Positions 17,394 to 25,388 of a stretch of DNA of 64,000 nucleotides are shown here, in pieces. Each line of letters opens with the position of its first letter. Position 1 is the stretch's first letter. The stretch is from Lachnospiraceae bacterium (GTDB taxonomy: Bacteria > Bacillota > Clostridia > Lachnospirales > Lachnospiraceae), in NCBI GenBank assembly GCA_902363825.1, contig CABJBK010000004.1:124001-188000 (forward strand). Direction: 5' to 3'. The notes beneath the pieces are model-generated. The model searched no databases. It was given only the letters and a program-made list of their open reading frames with translations, and was not told the DNA's origin. A program made the translations under genes and the position numbers.

Positions 17394-19473
17394 TGTTTCT
17401 TCCTGATTCCAAACGCAGCCTGCTGTATACTGCTGCCGGCACGAATTTTTTTACCGCTTCCCAGTTATCCTCTTTGATCCATTTGCGTACCGCAGAAGCA
17501 CTGATGATCCCTTGATCGGTCTCAAGCCTTTTTATTTCCTCCACCTCAATTCCATAATTGGGCAGAATCCTTTTCATAGCTTCATTATACTGTCTGGTAA
17601 CCGGATCCAAAAGTTCTTCCCCGACAAAACGCTTTGTAATCCCCAACTCCTTCGCCACATATTCTCCAAAAATCGTCAGATCATGTGCTGCGTCCAGGGT
17701 ATCTTCTTTCTTTTCTTCTTTTTCAAAATACAGAGGCATCGTTGCATAGGATAATACAAATTCTCCTGAAGGCACAACGATCACATTTTCAAATTGTTCG
17801 GTTACCTGCTTCACCATTGCAAAACGTTCTTCAAATCTGAAATCCGATTTATCTTCCTGCACCACAAAAATATAAAGGTAATCCACTTTACTTCTTGCAT
17901 GCTCGATCAGATAAAGATGTCCTCTGGTCATTGGATTGCAATTCATAACAATGGCTCCCACCGAACTTCCTTTTTCAATCCTTTGACACTCTTTCACTTG
18001 TCTAATATATTTTTCGAACTTTTTCTGCGCTTTTTCATCCAGTATAACTTTTCCCATTTGCAGACATTTGGGATCATCGCTTACTGTATCGTTTAGTAAT
18101 GGCTCTAACCAATTTGCCATTGCATTAGCAATTTCAAAACATCCCTTTGCCGTTGCATGCATGGGTACATCCCAAAACCAGTCATCCTGCCGTTTTTTTA
18201 TAATATCTGCTACTGGCAGATCACTCTGATAATCTGGCTTTTTTTCCATCAGGCGATCAATCAGAATTACAATATCATTTTCCATCAACGTTAGACTTTG
18301 TATCATTTCCTCATAAAGCATGCTATGGTGCAAGGGATACATGATACACTCCACGGCGTAATCTTTCTCCTTCAGTTTTTCCGCCAAAATACATCCAATA
18401 CTTTCTTCTTCCCTAAGAACGCAATAGCTCATTGCTATACACGGGCCTATAATGTAAATGTGATGTTTTCCATTTCCATAATTTTTTGTTTCTATGCTTT
18501 TTCCCCGCACATAAAATTCTTTTGAATTTTGTTTTCTCACATTCTGCGCATCCAACCACGCCTCCCAGTCAATCTTTTCCCCTATAATTCTTTTAATCTG
18601 GCTTCTGCCCACAATATCATCCCAGCATCTTTTCTCCAGCGGAAATACTCTATGCATACGTCGAATTTCTTCGTCTGATGTCTTGCTTCGACTTTCCGTA
18701 GGAAAATACATCGTCTGCACTTTTACATTTTTATTTTTAAGATCCTTTTTTATTTTTTCCGTCAAAAAAGAGTGTTTATTCTGACCTACTTTCATTACAA
18801 ATTTCCAATTCGAAAGAAGCTTATCCGATGCATATTCCCTAAAATGCTCTGCACCCTCTGCATAAATTGTCATCCTGCCATGTGCAGAATCATTCAACGT
18901 TCTGTTCTTGGCAGGAAAAAGCAGTTCCCATTTCTCTCCTTCGCAAAAATATGGAATATCATACATATCCAAAATATTTGAAAAAATATATGCCCACTCA
19001 TTGCACTCATCAATACATACACTTTTTACCCGCGGATATGCCTCTTCAAAAAATAATAACGTGTCCTTTTCCTGTAATTCCATGAGCGCAATATCAATAT
19101 AAAAAGTACTCAGCCCCTTCTCATATTCATATGCAAAATAAAGCAGTTGTCCCTGCTCATCAAACACCGGAATAAAGGCCTGTTTCCTTATGCCCCGTTC
19201 TTCTAATTGTTTCAGCAATACATGTAGATGTTCCCAGATCTGAGCGTCATCCTTTTTATGCACATATTTTTCCGTAATAATATACTCATCCCTGCCAGAT
19301 GATGCCGTGTGTAATAACGTCTGATAATTCAGATAGCCATAATAGGCACCCGCATCATAAACCAGGATCATATCATCCGTGTGGCCTTTCTGGCAAAAAT
19401 ATGAAAACAACCAGCTTCTGTCCAGCTCACTCTTTTCCATGCAGTAAACTTCTGTATCCCAAAATCGTATCAT
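17386..19473 (-). CDS. multidomain protein with C-terminal citrate-lyase-ligase-like cytidylyltransferase
   Basis: 695 residues. The C-terminal ~170 residues carry the nucleotidyltransferase fold of citrate lyase ligase (CitC): GAIVMNCNPMTRGHLYLIEHA with a degenerate HxGH, VPSGEFVLSYATMPLYF, VGEELLDPVTRQYNEAM and ISASAVRKWI. The middle (~335-470) looks like an SGNH-type segment (HHIYIIGPCIAMSY, then DIVILIDR and a late WFWDVPMHATAKG). The first ~270 residues are not recognised. No citrate lyase genes are present, so the domain probably activates another small molecule with CTP or ATP. Eleven bases after the IspD-like gene; start ATG after AGGAGAAGATGAG. Confidence 0.7.
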   Translation of the reverse strand: MIRFWDTEVYCMEKSELDRSWLFSYFCQKGHTDDMILVYDAGAYYGYLNYQTLLHTASSGRDEYIITEKYVHKKDDAQIWEHLHVLLKQLEERGIRKQAFIPVFDEQGQLLYFAYEYEKGLSTFYIDIALMELQEKDTLLFFEEAYPRVKSVCIDECNEWAYIFSNILDMYDIPYFCEGEKWELLFPAKNRTLNDSAHGRMTIYAEGAEHFREYASDKLLSNWKFVMKVGQNKHSFLTEKIKKDLKNKNVKVQTMYFPTESRSKTSDEEIRRMHRVFPLEKRCWDDIVGRSQIKRIIGEKIDWEAWLDAQNVRKQNSKEFYVRGKSIETKNYGNGKHHIYIIGPCIAMSYCVLREEESIGCILAEKLKEKDYAVECIMYPLHHSMLYEEMIQSLTLMENDIVILIDRLMEKKPDYQSDLPVADIIKKRQDDWFWDVPMHATAKGCFEIANAMANWLEPLLNDTVSDDPKCLQMGKVILDEKAQKKFEKYIRQVKECQRIEKGSSVGAIVMNCNPMTRGHLYLIEHARSKVDYLYIFVVQEDKSDFRFEERFAMVKQVTEQFENVIVVPSGEFVLSYATMPLYFEKEEKKEDTLDAAHDLTIFGEYVAKELGITKRFVGEELLDPVTRQYNEAMKRILPNYGIEVEEIKRLETDQGIISASAVRKWIKEDNWEAVKKFVPAAVYSRLRLESGRNNE

Positions 19474-19484
19474 CTCATCTTCTC

Positions 19485-20195
19485 CTACTTGATCCAGTCT
19501 TCCCGCTCCATCTTTAACAGTGCCTTAAACAGCTCCAGATCATCTACCGTCGTGACTTTTATATTTTTCTCCGATCCATAGGAAAAATATAATTTCTCGC
19601 CCAGCCGCAGCATCAGCGTATTGATATAGACCTCTCCCGTGATCTCTCTGCGCTCTGCCTCTTCGTATGCCCAAAGAGCCTTACCATACAGATACGCCTG
19701 TGGGGTCTGCACACGCATGATCTCTGTACGCGCAATGCCTTCCTGACCGGATATCCCATCTTCGGTTCGAACGATCGTCTCCTGACACCGGACCGCGCTG
19801 AGTCCCGATCCCTTCTGTCTGCATTTTACAATGGCATCCGTGATCACTTCCGCCGGAAGAAACGGACGCACCGCGTCATGCACCAGGATCACATCCTTTT
19901 CGCCACATACTTCCCTTAACGCTTCGATCCCATTTCTGGTGGACTCCTGTCCGTCGCCGCCTCCACTGACGATCCATTTCAATTTTGTAATGCCATATTG
20001 TCTGGCATATGCCCGCAGCACTTCATGCCAGCCGTCAATACACACTACCGCTATCTCATCAATATCCGGATGTTTCTCAAAATTTTCCAGTGTATAGACG
20101 ATCAGCGGTTTTTCGTAAACATTCATAAACTGTTTTGGTATATCCTGTGCTGTCCTGCTTCCGTGTCCGCCTGCCAGTATCAGTGCCACATTCAT
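19485..20195 (-). CDS. IspD/TarI-like cytidylyltransferase (copy 2)
   Basis: 236 residues. IspD/TarI family: ALILAGGHGSRTAQDIPKQF is the CTP-binding loop, with VHDAVRPFLPAEVI, QTPQAYLYGKALW and IKVTTVDDLELFKALL. The family makes CDP-methylerythritol (IspD) or CDP-ribitol (TarI) from CTP and the polyol phosphate. Operon context with a CDP-glycerol-transferase-like gene favours a surface-polymer polyol over isoprenoid synthesis. It is a tandem paralogue of the gene just upstream (5-base gap). Copy 2 keeps the glycine-rich loop that copy 1 has altered. Confidence 0.85.
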   Translation of the reverse strand: MNVALILAGGHGSRTAQDIPKQFMNVYEKPLIVYTLENFEKHPDIDEIAVVCIDGWHEVLRAYARQYGITKLKWIVSGGGDGQESTRNGIEALREVCGEKDVILVHDAVRPFLPAEVITDAIVKCRQKGSGLSAVRCQETIVRTEDGISGQEGIARTEIMRVQTPQAYLYGKALWAYEEAERREITGEVYINTLMLRLGEKLYFSYGSEKNIKVTTVDDLELFKALLKMEREDWIK

Positions 20196-20200
20196 GACTC

Positions 20201-20923
20201 TTACCGTTCCTTTCTTTCGTTCTCTTCCTGATGTTTCATACGGTATAACGCCTTAAACATTTCCACGTCCTCTGTGCGGTTGATCTTCAAATTCAGATCC
20301 GACCCCGCAGAGAAACTGACTTTTTCTCCGAGATTTGTCAACATGGAACTGTTGTCCCATGCTCCAAGGCAGTTTTTCCCGACCGCCTCATTGTGCTTTT
20401 CCCAGATATACGCAAAGTCAAACGCCTGTGGCGTCTGCACTTTCATGATCTCATACCGGTTGATCGACTGATATCCTTCTTTTCCATCCGGCGAATGCAT
20501 GATCGTATCCATGATGTAGGTCGCCGCCACACCCATTCCTTTTTTCCTGCACACCTTGATACTGTCCGTTATGAGTTCTTCCGATACCATTGGACGGATC
20601 GCGTCATGTACCACGACAATATCTCCCGCTCCCATGCGGTCTTTTAAGAGCTGCAACCCGTGATAGGTAGACTCCTGCGCGTCTTTCCCCCCGGGAATGA
20701 TCTCCTTTAGCTTTGTGATATTAAACTGTTTTCCATATACCCGCACCATCTCCTGCCAGCCATCCAGGCAGGTAACGATGATCTCATCGATATCCGGATG
20801 ATTCTGAAAGATTTCCAGAGTGTAAATAATGACCGGTTTATTGTTTACATTCACAAACTGTTTTGGTATGTCCATATGAAAACGTGGATCCAGTCCTCCC
20901 GCCAAAATCAACGCTGTATTCAT
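20201..20923 (-). CDS. IspD/TarI-like cytidylyltransferase (copy 1)
   Basis: 240 residues. Same family as the next gene: ALILAGGLDPRFHMDIPKQF, VHDAIRPMVSEELI, VQTPQAFDFAYIW and INRTEDVEMFKALY. The CTP loop reads GGLDPRF rather than the usual GGxGxR, so the two copies probably differ in substrate or one is weak. No TarJ-like dehydrogenase follows. First gene of the long minus-strand glycan operon; start ATG follows GAGGGGGACAGAAG. A terminator-like hairpin lies just upstream (20945-20980) and may act as leader attenuator or insulate the operon. Confidence 0.83.
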   Translation of the reverse strand: MNTALILAGGLDPRFHMDIPKQFVNVNNKPVIIYTLEIFQNHPDIDEIIVTCLDGWQEMVRVYGKQFNITKLKEIIPGGKDAQESTYHGLQLLKDRMGAGDIVVVHDAIRPMVSEELITDSIKVCRKKGMGVAATYIMDTIMHSPDGKEGYQSINRYEIMKVQTPQAFDFAYIWEKHNEAVGKNCLGAWDNSSMLTNLGEKVSFSAGSDLNLKINRTEDVEMFKALYRMKHQEENERKER

Positions 20924-20944
20924 CTTCTGTCCCCCTCACTCAAT

Positions 20945-20980
20945 CAAAAAAGGACTTTCGCACTACGCAAAAAGTCCCCT
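20945..20980 (-). terminator. rho-independent terminator after the ATPase-nuclease pair
   Basis: On the minus strand GGACTTT pairs with AAAGTCC (20971-20977 with 20952-20958) around a 12-base loop, followed by six T. It lies between the nuclease stop (21077) and the first glycan gene (start 20923), so it ends the defence-like cassette. It could also be an attenuator in the glycan leader. Confidence 0.65.
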
Positions 20981-21041
20981 TCTTTTGTTTCTTCAAGCGC
21001 CGCCAATTCCATTTGACCCAGCATTAAATTTTATATTTTAT

Positions 21042-21068
21042 ATATCGGCCGATTGTTCGTTTTTCCTA
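21042..21068 (-). promoter_or_regulatory. possible sigma-28-like promoter of the glycan operon
   Basis: On the minus strand GCCGATAT (21042-21049) is an exact sigma-28 -10 octamer. The -35 at the 15-base spacing used elsewhere in this window is TAGG, a poor match to TAAA. The site lies ~120 bases before the first glycan gene, upstream of the hairpin. Only the -10 half is convincing. Confidence 0.3.
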
Positions 21069-21076
21069 ACCTCTGG

Positions 21077-21505
21077 CTAAGACAAGGTTTCTTCCATTTT
21101 AATTGTCTGATATTTAAGTTTTGTTCCACATTTATCCTTAAATTTTTTAAATTTAGTACTTGTCACAGCATGTGTCCGCACCTTGCTCGGCACAATTCGA
21201 TAAAAAAATGTGTAGCCTTGTAATTCTGCTGCGCACAACCTTTCACCATTTTCAAGCTGTGGTATTGCTTCATCTATATTCCCACCTTTCAGTTCAATGA
21301 AATAAGCCTTTTTCAACGAATCATTTATGAGAAGAAAATCACAGCATTTTTGTTGTTTTACCAGTTCTCCATCTAATTTGTACTGGCGCACACAATATTG
21401 TTGACCGGGATTTACAGCTCTATGCTCTCTTGTTGTCCCTAAATCCTTTGAAACTATTATCTTCTGGTTCTCCTCACAATGTGATTTTTCTTTCGTAAGA
21501 AGCAC
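21077..21505 (-). CDS. small PD-(D/E)XK-like nuclease of ATPase pair
   Basis: 142 residues. The core reads CCDFLLINDSLKKAYFIELKGGN, i.e. an Asp followed ~15 residues later by E-L-K, then IDEAIPQLENG. This D-x(n)-ExK arrangement with a downstream Gln-Leu helix is typical of PD-(D/E)XK endonuclease cores, here near-minimal in size. No DNA-recognition domain is visible. The start codon is GTG directly after the ATPase stop, with GGAGGGGG five bases upstream, so the two are translated together. The likely role is the effector nuclease of an anti-phage or plasmid-defence pair, with the ATPase as sensor. Family assignment is from motif reading only. Confidence 0.6.
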   Translation of the reverse strand: MLLTKEKSHCEENQKIIVSKDLGTTREHRAVNPGQQYCVRQYKLDGELVKQQKCCDFLLINDSLKKAYFIELKGGNIDEAIPQLENGERLCAAELQGYTFFYRIVPSKVRTHAVTSTKFKKFKDKCGTKLKYQTIKMEETLS

Positions 21506-22825
21506 TTATACCCCCTCCCCTTTTAACGCTTTCTCTTTCAGCATCACCATCCGGTCATAATCATCATTAATATCTTCCGAAGCTCCATCAATTACTTCAT
21601 TCTCAATCGCTCCAAACTCCTCATCCATGCACGAAATAGCTTTCCCCTTATTTAGGAAAAAGGCCGCAATTTCAGAAGCTGAGATCCATTCGTTTTCGTT
21701 TATAATCCGTTTCAATTGCTCTTTGTCTACTACGCTTGAGATCCGATCCGCATACAATAAATTATTTATTGTTCCTAAAATATATGGACTATGTGTTGTA
21801 ATAAATATCTGATTTTTACGTTTGCCCCTAGCTAATGAAATAAATTCTGTAATTAATTTCTGCGCATTAGGAAATAAATGAGATTCTGGTTCTTCAATAA
21901 TAAAATAAGCTTTTTTATTATTAAGCAGATAATAAAAGAGAACGTTTAAAATCCATACCGACTCCTGCTGACCCGAAGATGCAAAGTTTATTTTTACATA
22001 GCGCTCTTCCTCCACTTGAAGTCTTTCTTCTCCTTCAATATTTCTGTATTCTCCATTCAAGATTCTCTTCATCAGGTCCGCCGTCAGATATAGAAGCTCT
22101 TTTTCTACTCGCACATCTGTCAAACGCAACATATCCTGAATCATTTGTTCTGCACCTTGCGCAAAAGTCGACTTTAACATTAATATTCTTTCCAAATAAT
22201 TCTGCGTGCAATAATCTATATTTTTCTTTTGTGTGTCATCCATTGCGCTATAAATATAATTTAACTGCGTACTCAGCAGTGTAATCATGCTTCTTCCTGC
22301 TGGTATATAAACTACTTCCGCATCATCCTGAAAAATATTATTGATTTTGCCTTTAATAATATCGACCTCTCCGATAAATGTCATTTCATTTTTTAATGAA
22401 ATCTCTTTTTCCATTGCCTGAAGGCTATCTGACAAAGCAGCGCTAATATCAACCCATATATAATTTGGTGATATCGGATCTGATGTCAGAGAAATTTTGA
22501 TCCACACACCATCTGTATATTCATATTGCAGACTCATGTTCCTATCCATACACCAGGTAGAACCGAACGTCTGCAAAAAATTAGACCTAATATCTCTGAT
22601 TAAGCTTTTTTTTACTGAAAATTTCAACGTATTCTCTTGGCTTCCAAGCAAACACCTTTTTCTTAATTGAGCATACAAAACATTTTTTACATTCTTAAAG
22701 AAAAAAACACTTTTGGCTATCGTACTTTTCCCCGATGCCTGCTGTCCTGTAAATATCATAAGGTCTTTAATATCCAGCTCACAATGATCTATCGGTCCCA
22801 ACTTATTTATTATAATTTGCGGCAT
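21506..22825 (-). CDS. AAA/OLD-type ATPase of putative defence pair
   Basis: 439 residues. An SMC/ABC-like ATPase of the AAA_15/AAA_21 (OLD, RecF-like) type: Walker A FTGQQASGKSTIAKS near residue 30, signature-like ASSGQQESVWIL (~285), Walker B AYFIIEEPESHLFP (~315) and the switch His in IFITTHSPYILG. There is no C-terminal TOPRIM nuclease; the last ~80 residues are acidic. The small nuclease gene follows without a gap. Such ATPase-effector pairs (compare Septu, PARIS, AbiL) are phage-defence systems, but the partner does not match their HNH, TOPRIM or RloB effectors as far as I can tell. Start ATG after GGGAGATTATT. It interrupts two glycan modules. Confidence 0.75.
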   Translation of the reverse strand: MPQIIINKLGPIDHCELDIKDLMIFTGQQASGKSTIAKSVFFFKNVKNVLYAQLRKRCLLGSQENTLKFSVKKSLIRDIRSNFLQTFGSTWCMDRNMSLQYEYTDGVWIKISLTSDPISPNYIWVDISAALSDSLQAMEKEISLKNEMTFIGEVDIIKGKINNIFQDDAEVVYIPAGRSMITLLSTQLNYIYSAMDDTQKKNIDYCTQNYLERILMLKSTFAQGAEQMIQDMLRLTDVRVEKELLYLTADLMKRILNGEYRNIEGEERLQVEEERYVKINFASSGQQESVWILNVLFYYLLNNKKAYFIIEEPESHLFPNAQKLITEFISLARGKRKNQIFITTHSPYILGTINNLLYADRISSVVDKEQLKRIINENEWISASEIAAFFLNKGKAISCMDEEFGAIENEVIDGASEDINDDYDRMVMLKEKALKGEGV

Positions 22826-22884
22826 AATAATCTCCCTATTTTTCTCTAATCTAATTTTTACCGTTTATTATAATTATACCCTTA

Positions 22885-23022
22885 TTACACCTGTTCCTCA
22901 ATCTTTTTCTTATAATCGGACAGCGTAAATTTACCTTCGGAAATAATGGTGTAGAGTTCACCCACGATGCTCTGATAAAGTATCAGGCAATGACCTGTGG
23001 ATTTAATATACAGCTTTATCAT
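22885..23022 (-). CDS. 45-residue small ORF of unknown function
   Basis: ATG at 23022 follows GAGGAGAGG six bases upstream. The product begins MIKLYIKSTGHCLILYQ and ends YKKKIEEQV before TAA at 22887-22885. It has one possible short amphipathic strand-helix layout and no signal peptide. The strong ribosome binding site supports translation; otherwise it could be a remnant of a mobile gene. It lies between the terminator-like hairpin after the nucleotidyltransferase gene and the ATPase gene, on the same strand as both. Confidence 0.45.
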   Translation of the reverse strand: MIKLYIKSTGHCLILYQSIVGELYTIISEGKFTLSDYKKKIEEQV

Positions 23023-23059
23023 TTAATACCTCTCCTCATAAATTAATCCTTTGACCCTT

Positions 23060-23091
23060 AAAGGGGCACCCTGTAATCAGGATACCCCTTT
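23060..23091 (-). terminator. hairpin after the CBS-nucleotidyltransferase gene
   Basis: AAAGGGG (23060-23066) pairs with CCCCTTT (23085-23091), with a further CCTG/CAGG pairing inside. It lies just past the stop at 23096. The following T-run is weak, so termination may be partial. Confidence 0.5.
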
Positions 23092-23095
23092 GCAT

Positions 23096-24172
23096 TTACT
23101 CCGATTTCAAATTCAATTTTTTCTCCATCCGGCGCATTTCTTCGAATTCGCCCATATCCAGGAAGGAATCCTCGCTGATTGGATACATTCCAACCTGTTT
23201 TCCCTCTTGTATAAGTAAATCTGTCAGATCTGTCATATGAAAAAATGTATCTTCCGGTATCTTCTGTAACAGGTCCGGATTCAATACATACATTCCTGTA
23301 TTTACAAAATAGGATAGTTTGGGTTTTTCCTCCATAGAAATAACAGTACCATTTTCCTTTGAATGGATCACTCCATATGGAACCACAATATTTTTTAACG
23401 CCGATACTATTGTGATCGCATTGCCGGACTCTTTATGATATTTGTAAATATCCGCATAATCAGCATGAATCAGGATATCACAATTTGTCACAATGATAGG
23501 GCATTCAAACTCTGTATCGATCAGCCGCAGACTTCCTGCCGTTCCAAGAGGCTTGTCCTCTTCCACATATTGAATGGAGTACTCCTTCGCCAGATCTGCA
23601 AAATAAGACTTGATCATGCTCTTTTTATAATTAACCGTAGCATAAAAATCTGCAACTCCATATTCCACAAATTTGTCAATGATACGTTCCATGATTGGAA
23701 TATCCCCTATTGGTATCAACGGTTTGGGCAGAATTTTCGTATATGGGTAAAGCCTGGTTCCCTTTCCGCCCGCCATCACTACGACCGGAACCTCCCGTAA
23801 CGTTTTCATGTCACGTTTTTCCATCTCTGTCACATCTTCACGATCCAGTATGATATCTGTGACTTTACCTTCTGCGTCCAAGACCGGAAGTGCCTTCACC
23901 TGCACTTTTTTCATATAATCCTGTGCCTGCGATTCCTCGCCGCGATATACAATCTTTGGATCCTTATTCATGATATCTGCCACTGCCACATCTAATTTTC
24001 CGGATCTTATGATCCATCGACGAATATCGCCATCCGTAACCGTTCCCTGCAGCCTGCCACTCTTATCTACAATAAACAAGATCCCATGTGCATTAGCATC
24101 TATCTTTTCCATCGCTTCTACTATATGTAATGTACTTTCCCCCAGGAACTGAATCAATTGCTCTTTCCTCAT
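23096..24172 (-). CDS. CBS-domain sugar-1-phosphate nucleotidyltransferase (PtmE-like)
   Basis: 358 residues. Residues 1-120: a CBS-pair (GTVTDGDIRRWIIRSG, VKALPVLDAEGKVTDI). Residues ~128-350: NTP_transferase with VVVMAGGKGTRLYPYTKILPKP, the signature nucleotide loop and lysine, plus CDILIHADY, ISMEEKPKLSYFVNTGMYV and DMGEFEEMRR. The same architecture is known in PtmE, the glucosamine-1-phosphate guanylyltransferase of the GDP-linked legionaminic acid route in Campylobacter. It is divergent from, and next to, the NeuB/NeuC/NeuA genes, which fits a role as first activation step; the actual nucleotide and sugar are not shown by the sequence. Start ATG after GGGAGATAAACGAT. Confidence 0.8.
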   Translation of the reverse strand: MRKEQLIQFLGESTLHIVEAMEKIDANAHGILFIVDKSGRLQGTVTDGDIRRWIIRSGKLDVAVADIMNKDPKIVYRGEESQAQDYMKKVQVKALPVLDAEGKVTDIILDREDVTEMEKRDMKTLREVPVVVMAGGKGTRLYPYTKILPKPLIPIGDIPIMERIIDKFVEYGVADFYATVNYKKSMIKSYFADLAKEYSIQYVEEDKPLGTAGSLRLIDTEFECPIIVTNCDILIHADYADIYKYHKESGNAITIVSALKNIVVPYGVIHSKENGTVISMEEKPKLSYFVNTGMYVLNPDLLQKIPEDTFFHMTDLTDLLIQEGKQVGMYPISEDSFLDMGEFEEMRRMEKKLNLKSE

Positions 24173-24208
24173 ATCGTTTATCTCCCGTTTAAAGTTTTCC
24201 TAATTCTT

Positions 24209-24237
24209 ATTTTAAACCAGTAATATAGCAAAAGCAA
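24209..24237 (-). promoter_or_regulatory. sigma-70-type promoter of the nucleotidyltransferase gene
   Basis: On the minus strand TTGCTT (24232-24237), 17-base spacer, TAAAAT (24209-24214), about 35 bases before the ATG at 24172. Together with the plus-strand promoter at 24264 it makes a compact divergent control region. Confidence 0.5.
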
Positions 24238-24263
24238 TGATAACAATTTTTTCCTTCACTCCC

Positions 24264-24292
24264 TTGAATGTTGCGAACTTTTCCTCTACAAT
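24264..24292 (+). promoter_or_regulatory. sigma-70-type promoter of the nonulosonic acid operon
   Basis: TTGAAT (24264-24269), 17-base spacer, TACAAT (24287-24292), 43 bases before the ATG at 24336. Two near-consensus hexamers at ideal spacing; likely to drive the six-gene plus-strand operon through 30359. Confidence 0.6.
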
Positions 24293-24335
24293 AGACTTCA
24301 GTATATAATCATCATTTTTACCCGGAGATGACAAA

Positions 24336-25388
24336 ATGGAATTAGGCAGTGAATACGACTTAGATTTAAACAAACTGAATATCTCATCCAATAACCTCTT
24401 TCATTATCTGGAGTCTTATAATTGTCAGTTTTTTGACAGTGGGAGAAGCGCTCTTCGTCATATCCCGTTTAATCAAAATAAGGCTGTTCTTCTGCCCGAA
24501 TTTATTTGTGAATCGGTCAGCAACTGTTTTCCATCCCAAAACATTATTTTTTATAATATAACCGAAGATTTGCAGATTGATCTCGACGACCTGAAACGGA
24601 AGATCACCCCACAGGTGGCAACACTTTACATCTGCCACTATTTCGGTGCCGTTCAGTCCGCACAAATCTTATCTTATCTGCGTCGTATGGCAGACGAATG
24701 TGGTATAATGATAATTGAAGATACAACGCAAAGTTTTTTTTCGATAAATCATATCACCGGGGACTATATGATCGCCAGCATCCGCAAATGGCTTCCAATT
24801 CCGCTTGGCGGCGTTTTGTATACAAAAAAAGCTCAGGATTTACCCGCACTTGACCATATAAAAACCAGCAGCGACAATACACGCTCCTACGGTATGATAC
24901 TCAAAAATCTTTTTTTGAAAAACGAACTGGATTGCAATGCTAAATACCGTCAGATATTTGCAGAATGTGAAGAAAAATTGGACACTTCCGATGAGATACT
25001 GCAGATATCGGACTTTTCCCGTTTTCTTATTTCCTGCATTGACATTCCAGAATTGATTGCAGCCCGAAGATCAAATTATCATTTTCTGACTTCGGAACTT
25101 CAAAAAATAGGACTTCAACCGGTTTGTGCCCTGGCAGAAAATGACTGCCCGCTGGTTTTTCCTCTACGTGTAAAAAACCGCGATTCTTTTCGAAGTTATT
25201 TAATGGAACACAAGATATACTGCGCTGTACACTGGCCATTTGATCACTTCCGGCCTGAATTCCGGCCAATGGCACAAAAAAACGCAGAGACATTGATCTC
25301 TCTTCCAATCGATCAACGATATCAAAAAAATGATATGACCTATTTAAGGGATATTATTTTTCAATATGGGGGTGAATTACTATTTTAA
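24336..25388 (+). CDS. DegT-like PLP aminotransferase, divergent
   Basis: 350 residues. A divergent member of the DegT/DnrJ fold-type I family: FFDSGRSALRHIPF at the N-terminus, IIEDTTQSFF with the PLP Asp, and IASIRKWLPIPLGGVLY with the expected Schiff-base Lys. Some of the usual glycine-rich family spacing is missing, so it may use an unusual acceptor. Context with NeuB/NeuC/NeuA suggests amination of a sugar on the way to a nonulosonic acid, as LegC does, but similarity to LegC is not obvious by eye. First gene of the plus-strand operon; GGAG lies nine bases before ATG. The next gene begins inside its last codons. Confidence 0.65.
   Translation: MELGSEYDLDLNKLNISSNNLFHYLESYNCQFFDSGRSALRHIPFNQNKAVLLPEFICESVSNCFPSQNIIFYNITEDLQIDLDDLKRKITPQVATLYICHYFGAVQSAQILSYLRRMADECGIMIIEDTTQSFFSINHITGDYMIASIRKWLPIPLGGVLYTKKAQDLPALDHIKTSSDNTRSYGMILKNLFLKNELDCNAKYRQIFAECEEKLDTSDEILQISDFSRFLISCIDIPELIAARRSNYHFLTSELQKIGLQPVCALAENDCPLVFPLRVKNRDSFRSYLMEHKIYCAVHWPFDHFRPEFRPMAQKNAETLISLPIDQRYQKNDMTYLRDIIFQYGGELLF

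Noticed and set aside
17386..19473. True citrate lyase ligase (CitC)
   Set aside because: Only the C-terminal domain matches and no citrate lyase subunits are encoded nearby; the long N-terminal part is foreign to CitC.
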